A stretch of 64,000 bases of DNA from Schizophyllum amplum. Its lineage: Eukaryota; Basidiomycota; Agaricomycetes; Agaricales; Schizophyllaceae. Within the stretch, counting starts at the first letter, position 1; each line of letters starts with the position of its first letter. Shown one piece after another: positions 12,215 to 23,497 of this stretch. The stretch covers positions 1 through 64,000 of the forward strand of contig VDMD01000065.1 of assembly GCA_007026445.1 (NCBI GenBank), in the 5' to 3' direction. Below the pieces are notes generated by a model. It saw nothing but the letters and a program-made list of their open reading frames with translations, was not told where the DNA came from and made no database searches. Position numbers and translations under genes: made by a program.

Positions 12215-14378
12215 GATCCTAGCTACTGCGATCAGTGGACGTGGTGAATCATGATTAAGTCAAAGATCGTACCGATTTTCTATATCTGCGTGGTATGGCA
12301 GAGTGTAGACTGGGCAATAGGCTATGATCCAGCAACAAGGAGAGCTAAGAAGGTGAGAAGCCTATGGCAGGTATGACAGCTAGGCGACACAACTGGATGA
12401 GGTCGGACTCGGAGTGCTCGCACCTTGACACAGTCACGTGGGTTCGTGACTGTTGTGACAGATAGTAAATCGAAGTGCACAACGGCACTGGTAGACTCAG
12501 GCCACAGGCAGGCAATGGAATATGAACTAGTATAGTGGAAGGGTACTATATAAAGTAAAAAAACTGCCAACTTATCCCTACCTTACACCCCAGAACAAGC
12601 GCCTCACTTGAAGCGTGGAGTCCACCTGCTAAACAACAAGTCAGACGTGTACTTCTAAGTATTGTATGGGCTCACATCATTGGGCTAAGACAGCAGAATA
12701 GGCCAAGCCCAAACCCACCGCCGCCAATTTCACGCGCCAGTGCGCGCCACAACTTGACGGGCCAGCGGAGATCTACAAAAGTATTCAATTATAGCTAGCA
12801 CATAATCAATACCTAACTCGCCTTCAGCAAGGAGTGATGTCAATACAGAGGGATGAGGAACATCTAGTCGAGATACTGTTATGCATGATGCGAGGAACTG
12901 AGAGTTATGAAATGAAAGGCGGCGGACAGGAAAGGTGATGTAGAAGAGGAGCGTGAGGGGAGACAGGTTCGTGAGTCGTCACGATGAGTGGTATGATGGT
13001 GACGACGAGAGGGTTGAGCTGCTTGGCAGAGAGAGAGAGGAGAGCGTGAGTGCAGTCATCTTGGGGCGCAGCTGCTGTAAGTCACGTTGTCAGAGCCTGT
13101 AAGTATCAAGAGAGATGAAGAAGCACATACCCCTTGAAGGTAGGTGCGGGATAAGTTCCATGCATCCATCACAGCTGAGTAGTGGTCGGGATGACGGCGG
13201 CTCAACCGACGTTATTGGGCACCCGCATAGTGCAACTGTAGAGCCTCCACCTTGAAGGGCAATGGCGGGGTAGAGCACAATGACGTGCTTGAGAAGGCCG
13301 GACGGGTAGAGCACAACCAGTGACTCGCTATAGTTGCGTACTGCGGAAAGTCAGTGCATGAAAAATGGCATGGCAAGGCCACGCACGATCTTGGGACAAC
13401 GCTGCCCCAGCAACACCATTCATAGATAGGGTGAGCTCCGGCATGGTATAGAAAGGGACGAGGTACAGTGTCCGCAATGCAGGCAGGCCGGGAGGCCGTA
13501 GTAACAGAGGAAGATCGAAGGGGGACCGAACGCGCAGCGGCGCATCGCTTTGTTTGTCTATGCAGTGCTTGTCTTTATTTACGCATGCTTGAATTCGGAC
13601 CATGCCGAGCGCGTCGCCTAATCCACAATGCATGTCTGCTTCCTCGTGTTGGCCTTGCCTCTACCTTGTGTAGAGCACCTCAGGGGAAACTATGTGGTGC
13701 TAATCACCTCAACCTCGTTGTGGTCCTGGACCTTGCCCCCTGTGACATATGAGCTTCCAAGCACGCTTGCAATCAGCGAAGGCGAGCATCCGTCGAGTTT
13801 TAGAGAAGATGGTCAGCGAGGTATATGCCCGTATCCTGCATGCGCGAAGGTCGCGTCGAGGACAGCGGTGTCCAATATTAGGGAGCAGGACTTGAGTTAC
13901 GCGTGTTCTTATCTGGAACGTCTGCCTACGGGAGACTGGTTCTTATCTGAACTTGAAGACCATTCAAGAGCGCGCTTCAGTTTGGTAACGCACATGGCGG
14001 TGCGGGCGATGTCGCGCGGATCGGCCGTCTGCAAGGATTATGTCGTAGACGGTCCAGGCAGTCCAAGCAGAGTCATGCCGAACGGCGATCCCGCGGTCTC
14101 AATACAAACGACGTTCGCAGCAACATGAGAAAATGACAGAGCTTTGCGAGTCTTTGGCGATTCTAGGACACCGTCTCGTGTTTGAGAACAAACTCAGTGG
14201 AACAAAGGCAAGCGACAAATCGAATTGAACCACGCGAAGTATGGGCACGTGCTGCGCAAAATCAAACGCGCTTACTAATACTGCGGCGATCGCCGATCAG
14301 TGCTTGTCTTTGTATACAGTAACGGGCTTGCTACGGGCCATTGACGGTCATATTGTCAATCAACACCGAGGTTTACAC
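12215..14378. other. Intergenic, no supported gene
   Basis: An ATG-initiated open frame of 166 codons (13628-14128, plus) has no recognisable domain and no clear splice partners. A short direct repeat, GGGTAGAGCACAA, appears near 13270 and 13305. The first few hundred bases are the promoter side of the gene at 12214. Confidence 0.4.
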
Positions 14379-16808
14379 ATGAGGAGATCCTCTCGGATTG
14401 CCTCGATACCTGACAGGCGCAGGACAGTTCCAGTGGATGACGACAACGACCAATTTGTAAGACGGTCCGGCGACGAGTCCGATGAGTTCAACATGCCCGC
14501 ACGAAAGCGTCGCAAGGCCAAAGCCAACACCGTCGAAGAACAGCAGGGAGTACAAATGAAAGCTTCAAGGCAACGCGTGCGTGGCCGGCTGGCTGCTCTT
14601 CCGGAAATGCCACTCGACATTCTCTACGAGGTGCTTGTGTTCACGCATCATGGCGCGCGTGCGCTGACCATTCATGCGACAGATACTTCAAAACATGCAC
14701 CCTCGCGACCTTCTACAAGTCTCTCGGACGACCAAAACGCTCAGATCAGTGCTCATGAGCAAGTCGTCCATTTGGATTTGGAACGCCAGCCACGCCGCGT
14801 CCGACCTGCCGCCTGTACCCCAAGGGATGACGGTTCCTCAATTCGTCAGTCTGGCGTACGATAGATTCTGTCATGTGAGTACGAGCTCTCTTCTTCTTCG
14901 ATTAGGGTCTCACTCAATATGCTCTAGTTTTGCTCCGCACCGAGCGTCAATAGCATCATTTGGGCCGCGCGAGTTCGGTGCTGTAAGAAATGCATGTGCA
15001 GTCAGTCAGTCATGGTCACTCATTGACATTGTCCGGCGTGGTGGACTCTGTCTTATTCCCCACACAGAGAGAACTTCATCCCGGAGGAAAGCCTCAGAAC
15101 CTTCAACATCAATATCATGACTCGTATACTCTTCTTGACCGCGTTCTACGCAATCCTCCCTTCCATCAAGATTAGAGGTAAGTAACAAAAACTCTGTCTA
15201 CCAATTGACATTATTCTGAGAGGAAGACAGACGGGCGTTACATCAGAAGATTGTGTCCCACCGTCTCCGTGCGTGCTTTGTGCGCGGATTACTCGTGCGA
15301 TGGTATGGATCAGCAGGGCGGGGAGGAACTGCGTGGGTGGATAGCGAAGAAGAGAGCTGAACAGCAGATCATTGACGAGGTACGGTACATTGTTTACTTG
15401 ACCGACACTTACTGATCTAGAAACGAACATATCAGCATGCCGCACTGTGCGAGGCGTGGGATGCCGAGAGACAGGCAGGGAGAGACGAAGAGTTGGAAGC
15501 CGCCCGATACGCTCGGAAGGCGGAGTGAGACCATTGCCAGCTCACAGATGTCCTGTGCTGATTCTTTCCAGTATATTGCGACGACTGCAAGAGCTTGGAT
15601 GGGCTGACGAGATCCGTCGTCTAGGCCCGAACGTACTCGTAAACCACAAGTTGGTGCGCAAGCCGCAGCCATTGACAGATAAAAGTACGTCGTTTTGCCA
15701 CAATCTACTGCCGCGTTTTGCTGACTCTCCCGGACAGTTTGGCAACGAATCAAAGGCCCGCTGCTAGAGTACTTGCAAGACTTGAAGACGGAGCGCCTAG
15801 CAAAAGCGAGAAGGACTGCCTTTCACCTTCGGCATGACGTTCTTGTCGAGGCGTATCGCGACTTCCTTTTGGCCAGGCCTTTCCGAGTCATTTACCCTAG
15901 CATCGGAGACATTGCCGGCATCACAGAGGTCAAACGCATCATCGAGGATACCCCTCACGACGAGAAAGTCACCCTGCTCGCTCTTCGCGCGATCCTTGAC
16001 GCTATCCCGCAGTCATACTTCGATGAATGGCGCGATCGTTGCGACACGGCGCTCGTCGAAGTCCTCGATTCCACAAGACGGGAGACACCAGCGACAAAGG
16101 CCGACCTGACACTCGCGACCACGGTCTTTACGCACAACGATGACTGGTCAGATCTCTCGTATCCGCTTGTGCTCGTCTCAGATGACATAACGCGGATCCC
16201 CTGGACTATGGATACGCACGGCGACGACTTCGCCACCATGCTCAGACTCAAAGCATGGTCTGCAAAGCAACTCAAGACGTCAGAACGACAAATTGCGCAA
16301 CGGCTTGTCATGCTAGCGGGGCTGGATCCGAAGACGGCGACTTCCGAGGAAATGGACGAGCTTGATCCATGGTATTTCTGCTCGAGCCATCCAAACAGTA
16401 TGGCGATGACATGGCGGCGTGCAGTGAGTGATCTCCTCGCGCGTGTCGCACTGAGCTCACTCAACACACTGTCTCTCACAGCTCCGTCTCACTGAGCCTC
16501 ACTTGAAGTTTGAGCTCCTCGACAAGGTGGACACAACGCGAGCCCGACAGATATACGCGAAGCACGCTATACTCAACAACGTCGCTACTAGATGCGTACG
16601 CTGCGGCGCCCGCTTCGCGAAGTCAACCACGCTGAGCACGCATCTGAATGAGGCGTGAGTCATTGTGCCGCTACCGCGGGCATACACTGACAGAACGTAC
16701 AGCCATGATCTAACGACCTTCATTGTAAAGATTGATTATGAGCTGAGCTTTGACGATGGTCGAATGGGTATTGTCTACGTGCCGGATGCGAAGGGTGGCA
16801 TAGCGTGA
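14379..16808 (+). CDS. F-box protein with C2H2 finger, paralog A (reference copy)
   Basis: Ten exons: 14379-14630, 14683-14874, 14928-15004, 15068-15177, 15231-15379, 15436-15524, 15572-15684, 15738-16423, 16482-16654 and 16703-16808. They join into 648 codons without a break. The start MRRSSRIAS fits the paralogs. The F-box covers about residues 74-115 (LPEMPLDILYE, then HPRDLLQVSRTTKTLRSVLM). A Cys-rich motif (FCS, then RVRCCKKCMC) follows. The long exon 8 encodes a helical region with DELDPWYFCS near its end. The C-terminus holds CVRC, then H and H (C-x2-C-x12-H-x4-H), split by the last intron. The F-box implies binding to Skp1 and a role as SCF ubiquitin-ligase adaptor; this is inference. 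Substrate and compartment are unknown, though the basic N-terminus suggests the nucleus. Confidence 0.88.
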
Positions 16809-17127
16809 AATTGTACTGTTAACGGTATCTCTACTGCTGTCCTCTACGTATGAGCAAGTATGGAATCAGCCGCACGCTTATTAGTCGGTCTCCTTCGAGG
16901 TAGATTCTCTGAGTCCTGACCGCACGCCCTTGTGCCCTCTTGAGGCGTGCATCTAATGATCTCTACTAGTGCCAATAGCAAGCTGGTTCTCGGGCTCCAC
17001 AATAGAGATGCACAGGAGGTGCTGTTCGTGAATTACTGATGGACCTCAGGATGGATTTATCTTTGGGCGCATGTGCTTGCGTTGGAGGCCAAAAAGAACA
17101 ATGAACATGACCCAATTCGGCAATTAG
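16809..17127. other. Intergenic between paralog A and RPN6
   Basis: No gene seen. It holds the 3' end of paralog A and the upstream region of RPN6. Confidence 0.5.
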
Positions 17128-17150
17128 ACGCGTCATCGTCGTTGACGCGT
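17128..17150 (+). promoter_or_regulatory. Paired ACGCGT (MCB-like) boxes upstream of RPN6
   Basis: ACGCGT occurs at 17128-17133 and 17145-17150, about 50-70 bp before the RPN6 ATG. In yeasts this hexamer is the MBF cell-cycle box; here its use is only inferred. Confidence 0.35.
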
Positions 17151-17197
17151 CCGACGGGCGCTAATTTCCCCCAATTTCCCCCTTGTTCTTCGCCACC

Positions 17198-18878
17198 ATG
17201 TCATCTGAATCCTCACTGAAAGCTGTTCTGGCTACGAGTACCTCGACGGATCGCGAGAAGGAGGATGCGATTGTCGCGCTCGGCGGGCTTTACCGCGACG
17301 CGCGCGACGCCGCCAAGCTCGCCGAAGTCATCACCCTTTCCCGCGGGTTCATGAGCTCGACGGCAAAGGCAAAGACGGCAAAGCTCATTCGCACTCTCCT
17401 CGACTTCTTCCAGCCAATACCGGGCTCGACAGCTGTGCAGGTCCGCGTGCTGGAGGAAAACATCGCGTGGGCGAAGGGCGAGAAGCGCATCTTCCTGAAG
17501 CACTCGCTGGAGACGCGGCTGGGGGCGCTGTATCTGGATCTAGGCGAGTACCAGAAGGCGCTCAAGCTGATTGATGCGCTGCTGGGGGAGCTGCGGCGGC
17601 TGGACGACAAGATGATCCTCACGGAGGTCCACCTGCTGGAGAGCAGGGTGTACCAGGGGATCCGGAACTTTGCAAAGGCCAAGGTGCGGCGACAATCATG
17701 GGATTTGAACTTGGCTGACGACGACTGCAGGCCGCGCTCACCTCCTCGCGTACGGCCGCCAACTCGATCTACTGCCCGCCCCTCCTCCAAGCCGCGCTCG
17801 ACCTCCAGTCAGGAGTCCTGCACGCAGAAGACAAGGACTGGACGACCTCGTACTCGTACTTCTACGAAGCCTTCGAGGGCTTCAGCGGCTCGGACGCCGT
17901 GCGCGACGCCCTCGGCGCCTTCAAGTACATGCTGCTCTGCAAGATCATGTCGAACGCGCCAGACGACGTCGGCCCTCTCCTCGCACACAAGCTCGGAAGC
18001 AAGTTCGCGAACGAGCGCGCGGTGGAGGCCATGCGCGCGATCGCCGCCGCGCACAAAGGGCGCGACTTGGGGGAGTTCCAGAAGGCGTTGAGGGACTACA
18101 AGGACGGTGCGTGCTGCTCCCTCGCTCCCGTTCATCTCCTTCGCCCATCCCCCTTTCCCCATCGCACTTTGTTTCATTTACCTTGAAAGATCATGTCTAA
18201 CTCCCTTAACAGAACTCCAAACCGACCCGACCATCCGCTCGCACCTCTCCTCGCTCTTTGACACGCTCCTCGAGCAGAACCTATTGCGCATCATCGAGCC
18301 GTACGAGATCGTGGAGGTGGACTACATAGCGGGGCAGGTCGGGCAGAGCAAGGTGGCGGTGGAGACAAAGTGAGGGTAGTCTGTGTGGGAGACGCAGGGC
18401 TGACTTTCCGCTTCCCAGACTCTCCCAAATGATCCTCGACAAGGTCCTCCCAGGCGTGTTGGACCAGGGCCGGGGGTGCTTGCTGGTGTATGATGAGCCG
18501 GAGGCCGATGTGAGTGTTGCATTCTGGGGCGGGTCGGCTGTGCTGCGTGGCTTAGTTTTGCCCATCCCCTCACTCCTCCACCCTCTCGCTCCTACACCCT
18601 CTCGCTCCTCTACCCTCTCACTCCTCCACCCTCTCACTCCTCCACCCTCTCGACGACTCCCTGCCCGAACCACCCCGACTCCTCCGTCATCCGCATGCTG
18701 GACGTCACACTCAACTAACACTAACTCTACGTTTCAGACATCATACGGCGCGGCTATTGACACCTTACAGCAGGTGGGCAAGGTCGTGGAGTCGCTTTAC
18801 GCGAAGGTAAGAGCATCGGTGTTCCGCCTGTCTGTACTTTTCCTGACAGCTTGTTTGCAGACCGTCAAAATCGCATAG
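17198..18878 (+). CDS. RPN6: 26S proteasome regulatory lid subunit Rpn6 (PSMD11)
   Basis: Six exons (17198-17683, 17731-18106, 18213-18369, 18419-18509, 18738-18806, 18861-18878) join into 398 residues. The ATG at 17198 sits in a strong CACCATG context. Tandem TPR-like helical repeats fill the first three quarters (ETRLGALYLDLGEYQKALKL). They are followed by a PCI winged-helix region (LFDTLLEQNLLRIIEPYEIV, then QMILDKVLPGVLDQ). The end, YGAAIDTLQQVGKVVESLY, is typical of Rpn6. In yeast and animals Rpn6 is a clamp between lid, base and core particle and is essential. The protein is slightly shorter than yeast or human Rpn6 (a little over 420 residues). It is a conserved housekeeping gene inside the F-box array. 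Confidence 0.95.
18571..18655 (+). repeat. 15-bp minisatellite in an RPN6 intron
   Basis: About five to six imperfect copies of CTCCTCCACCCTCTC lie in the intron at 18510-18737, which makes it the longest intron of RPN6. Confidence 0.8.
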
Positions 18879-19128
18879 CACTGTATCTTTACTCACGCTC
18901 GCAATCATATTCTGCTTTGTAACACTATTTGGTCCCCAGTGGCGGTAGGTACAGCTGCTGTGACTGAGGAACTTGCCGGTAAGTACTGTGTATCACTATC
19001 ATTATGTCAGCTGGCTCGGTCATGTGTAAATCGCGCAACTGTGACTGGGTGATGTGACCGGCCATCATCCCCAATGACCGGCCCATTCACCTTGACCTTC
19101 CACCATCGCCACCCAGCATAAAGCGAGG

Positions 19129-20656
19129 ATGCGATCTACCAGAGCTGCAGCTATCTCTGCCACCAGCCGCCTGCGCGCTACGGCTCATGACGATGGCGAG
19201 AGCGGGTCGCTCGAGCGTGAGCCCTCGCACAAGGAGTCCGATGATGGAGAATCGGCGCCTCCCCCGCGCAAGCGCGGCAAGAAGACTGGGAACAGCTTGG
19301 CCAAGACAAAGAAGGCCCGTCGTGGAAAGAAGCGCGAGCTCTCGGCCTTTATGGACCTGCCTCTCGAGATTCATCTTGAGGTGCGTGTGCAAGCTATGTG
19401 GCGCGCAGCGTTGAACTGATTCCAGTGTCTATTTTCTCATTCCTCTTGCCGTAGATCTATAGCTATGTCGGCCCTAAGGACCTTCTGTACCTCTCGAGGA
19501 CGTCGAAGAACATCCGTACCATCATCATGGGCCAGTCGGCGAGGTTCCTGTGGAAGCATAGCTTCGCTCGGGTTAAGGACCTGCCCCCTGTGCACTTCAA
19601 GTTGAACGAGGCACAGTATGCCAGTTTGATGTATGAGAGGATATGCGAGGTACGTTGCTGATGGTCATACCTGTATTGGAAGACTGACAGTAGCGGCACA
19701 GTACTGCCGAGCGTACAACGCCGGCACGATTGCGTGGTGCATCGGCGTGCGATGCTGCAAGAAATGTTTGAATCAGTTGTGAGCGAGCTTGTTCATGTGG
19801 TAGGCTACTGTGGTCGCTTATACTCGATATGCAGCTTCTACAAAGACGATGAATTGCCCATGCTTCCGTCGCCGACAGAGACCACGAACATCTGGCATGA
19901 AATGTCCGATCTCGTCCCAGGCGTCGACGGTCAGTGCTCTCGGTCCTGCAAATCAAGAGAACATGACTCTGACTGTCGTGATAGGCTTGACCATGACCGG
20001 GGATCGCCGCACATTCTACCCGCGGGACACCATCGACGGCTATGTGGCGGAAGCCGAGCAGATCGCGAGCCAGGACGAGTGGGAAGAGTGGTTTGAGCAC
20101 AAGCTTAAGCTGCGCAAGATTACCGAGACCGTACGTCCTTTGGCATTTTTCCCTTGACCTGAATGGCATTGACTCCCGCCAGAATATTCAGCCTTATGTG
20201 GATTGGGAAAAAGCGTGCCAGGAAAGAGGGGCCAACGAGCGAGACAAGATACGCAACCAGAGGCTGAAGTTGTCAGTCGTACTAGCTCCTGATTTAGTGA
20301 GACGCGTTGCTCACGCTCCCTTCAGTATCCGCGCGCGCCTCACGTGTATAGGCTACCGCTATCAGATCGAGTTTCTCGATAAACACGCTCCAAAGAAGCT
20401 CGAAAAGCACAAGGCGCTGCGCAAGACTCACGAATTGTCGGACGCGAGTGAGTTCAGCGGATGGCTGTTGCTACACGGTTCGCTGACGTCGTATCCAGCT
20501 TGGCCGGAGGTCGCGGACGACCTGATTGCGTTCATGGAGGATGTTAGGGCGAATTGGTGGGCCAAATACTACAAAGGCACGGACGGTCAACGCAAGCTGC
20601 CAAAGAGCTTTCTGACACCGGGTCTTCTGAAGACGAGCACGATGGCGCCAATGTAG
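19129..20656 (+). CDS. F-box protein, paralog B (short form)
   Basis: The first exon (19129-19380) has the same length as in paralog A and ends just before the F-box core. The F-box continues after the intron (IYSYVGPKDLLYLSRTSKNI). Next comes the Cys motif (YCRAYN, then VRCCKKCL), then helical exons equivalent to the middle of paralog A (YVDWEKACQERGANERDKIR). The frame ends at TAG 20654-20656, shortly after the start of the exon that in A carries the long helical region. The C-terminal half and the C2H2 finger are absent. The N-terminus differs (MRSTRAAAISATSRLRA). It shares the short form with paralog H, so truncation may be an old state rather than fresh decay. Its 3' end faces paralog C 40 bp away. 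Confidence 0.75.
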
Positions 20657-20696
20657 ATCATGTAGTCGATGTGCTCTGCCACTCTATAGGATCGAT

Positions 20697-23135
20697 TTAC
20701 GCCTCGCCGCTCTCCACCTCCGATAGCTCTGGTAAATAGACACTGCCTATTATGCCACTGTCGAAAGCGAGATCGAGCACATAATCCGACTTAGTGATGG
20801 TCGTCAAAGTATGCCTAAACAAGGACAATGTCAGTCAACAGTCAACTGCTGGACAAAAAACGAGTCACGCTTTGCCGAGGTGATCCTCCAAGGATTCTGA
20901 GGTCGAGAAGCGCATCTCGCAGTGCGCGCACAGGCTGTCTCTGTCCCGAAAATACGGTATACTCTGCCTCGTATAATGCTGCCGCGCCTGCATCGTTCCT
21001 TGCCCCCCAAGGAGCTCGAACTTCAGGTTACGCTCGTCCAGGCCAACCTGGCCACAGTCCTTGAGTACATTGACTCGTCCAAGCAAGGAAACCCGGACGA
21101 CTCACCGCGTATCGCCACGTCATCGCGCATCGCCTGCTCCAGCGCAGACCGTTCGTACAGACAAACCACAAATCCATCTGGTCCATGTCCTCAGCCGTCG
21201 CCTTCCGCGGATCCAGCCCTGCAAGAAGGACAAGTGGTTTCGCAATATGCCGATACGAGACACCAAGGTGCTCGGCTGACCACGGCCTATGTCTACAAAG
21301 GGTGCTTGGATCGTCGTCGCGCGGCTCTATGCTGCCATAAACCGCTGTCACCTCGTCTGAGACGAGCACATGCGGGTACAGCAGGTCCGACCCGCCGTCC
21401 TTGTCCTTGAAGACCGTGGTCGCGAGCTTGAGATCGGCTTTAGTCGCCGGCTTTTTGCGTCGCACCGAGTTGAGCACCTTGACGAGCGCGGCATCGCACC
21501 GCTTGCGCCAGTCTTCAAAGTACGATTGTGGAATAGCGTCGAGAACCGCGCGGAGATCAGATTCCGTAACGTCTTGATCGTAAGGCGTGTCCTCGATGAT
21601 GCGCACGACCTCCTTGATGGTGACGATATCGCCGACGTTGGGAAGAACGGTGCGGAAGGGTTTGTTCAGTCGATATTCGCGGTATGTCTCGACGAGGAGA
21701 TCGTAGCGGGAGCGGATGGCATCACTTTTCTCTTTCGCTAGACGCTCCGTCTTCACCTCCTCCATGTATTCCAGCAGCGGGCCTTTGATTTGGAGCCACG
21801 CTTTCAGTGAGGGTAAGCAAGGATAGTCAGATCATGCGACGTGACGCACTTTTCTCGCTAACGGGCTGCGTCTTGCGCACCAGCTTGTGCTTCCCGAAGA
21901 CCTCTAGGCCCAGATGGTCGATCTCTGCAGACCATCCTAGGTCAGAGAGTCGTCGCACGATCCTGGGTGAGGTGAGACGGACGTCGCATTGATCAGGCTA
22001 TTCGCTCACTCTGCCTTCCTGATATCCCGAACTTGCTGCAACTCATCATCTCTCCCCGCCTGACGTTTGCTATCCCACGTCTCACAAAGGACTGCATGCT
22101 GGCGAGGTTATGTCGTTAGCATGTCTAGATTCAAATAACAGGACAGCGTACCTTGTTCATCTCTGCGTTGTGAGCTTCTTTGCTCTCGATCCACTGCTGT
22201 TTCTCTTCCCAAGTCTTGCTGTCGACCTCGTCATGCTGGTAAGCTTTTACCAGTTCGTCGACGGATGCAGTTGGAAATATCCTCTGTTCGCGTCGTTTTA
22301 CTAGAAGTCATTGAGATCACACGTAGTCGGCAGTAGAACTTGGTACTACTTGCCTTGGATCCTGATGCAAGGAAGGACCGAGGCGAACGAGGTACGATAT
22401 ATGTATATGTGGCTGATACGGCCCGGAATCTCTTGCCGTCTCATCTCGGATTCCGAGACAAAGTTGCTTCTGTAAGCCGACATATCAGAGTCATTTTCCT
22501 CGCTTCAGAACTCGCACTCACTCGTTCAACATGCATTTTTTACAATATCGGATGCGCGCCGCCCAGGCAATGCTGGTGACACCCGGGGTTGAGCAGAACT
22601 AGAGAGATAACTAAGAGTTCTGTGAAGAAGGACAAGAAGAATCACGTACATGGCAAATCCTATCATATGCCAGGCTCACGAACTGCGGCACCGTCATGCC
22701 TTCGGCAATAGGTGGAAGGTCGGACGCTGCGGCATAGCTGTCTTTCCATATCCAGATGGACGACTTGTTCATGAGCACCGCTCGCAGCACCTTGGTGGTG
22801 CGAGAGACGTGAAGAAGATCGCGAGGGTGCATGCTCCGGAATATCTTTCGTGTAAGCGGTCAACGCCGGCTCCATGCCGGTACAGGAAGGAGACACACCT
22901 CAAAGAGAATATCCAGCGGCATCTGTGGGAGCGCGGCAAGTCGCCCTCGCGCGCGTGGCTTGTGAGAGGTCTTCTGCATGTTAGAGGTGCCTTTGACCTT
23001 GCGTCGCTTCCGCGCGGGTGGGATAGAGGCGTCAGATTCGTCACCGGATAGCCCAGCGGAAGGGTCTTCCTCATCGTCTGGGAGAGCGCTGCTGTTTGTG
23101 CCACGCGTCCCGTTAAGCCGAGAGGACCTTCTCAT
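20697..23135 (-). CDS. F-box protein with C2H2 finger, paralog C
   Basis: Full-length minus-strand copy with the intron pattern of paralog A, from ATG 23135 to TAA 20697. The F-box reads LPQMPLDILFE, then HPRDLLHVSRTTKVLRAVLM. The Cys motif is FCS, then RIRYCKKCM. The zinc finger is CAHC with two His, the second one supplied by the last exon. The intron at 22301-22353 must use a GC donor (AAG|GCAAGT) with a TAG acceptor; the alternative GT three bases on breaks the frame. The large helical exon spans about 21765-21080. The gene is convergent with paralog B and divergent from the nucleotidyltransferase-fold gene, 362 bp away. No disabling lesion was seen. Confidence 0.82.
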
Positions 23136-23497
23136 GTTGTTGTAGATGATGGTCGGCGGTCAAGAGGGAATCACGAACTCAGCGATCGTCCCGCGTCGGA
23201 ACCGACAACGTCACGTGCAAATATTTCTCGGCAACGGGCCGAGTCGCCGACTCCCGAACCCAGTTCGTGCACGTGCCTTGCCTTGTCTGCAACCTCGAGC
23301 TCACCGCATACAGTAGTCGTCAGACCCCGTGGTACGCACACAGCTGCGCTGATTGAACGACGATTACTTACAGTCACCGCATAGATGAAGAAGCTCACAC
23401 AGCCCTCGTTGTCCTCTACCGCCGTCGAGGTTTGTGGTCGTTCAAACCTTCCTCCTTGATCATGCCGTGTTGACCATAACCTCGCAGTCACCTTGCG
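23136..23497. promoter_or_regulatory. Shared upstream region of divergent genes
   Basis: 362 bp between the start codons of paralog C (minus) and the nucleotidyltransferase-fold gene (plus). It presumably holds both promoters; no TATA box is obvious. Confidence 0.4.

Noticed and set aside
17198..23135. A functional cluster of F-box genes and the proteasome gene RPN6
   Set aside because: RPN6 is a single housekeeping gene; its place among duplicating F-box genes is more simply chance.
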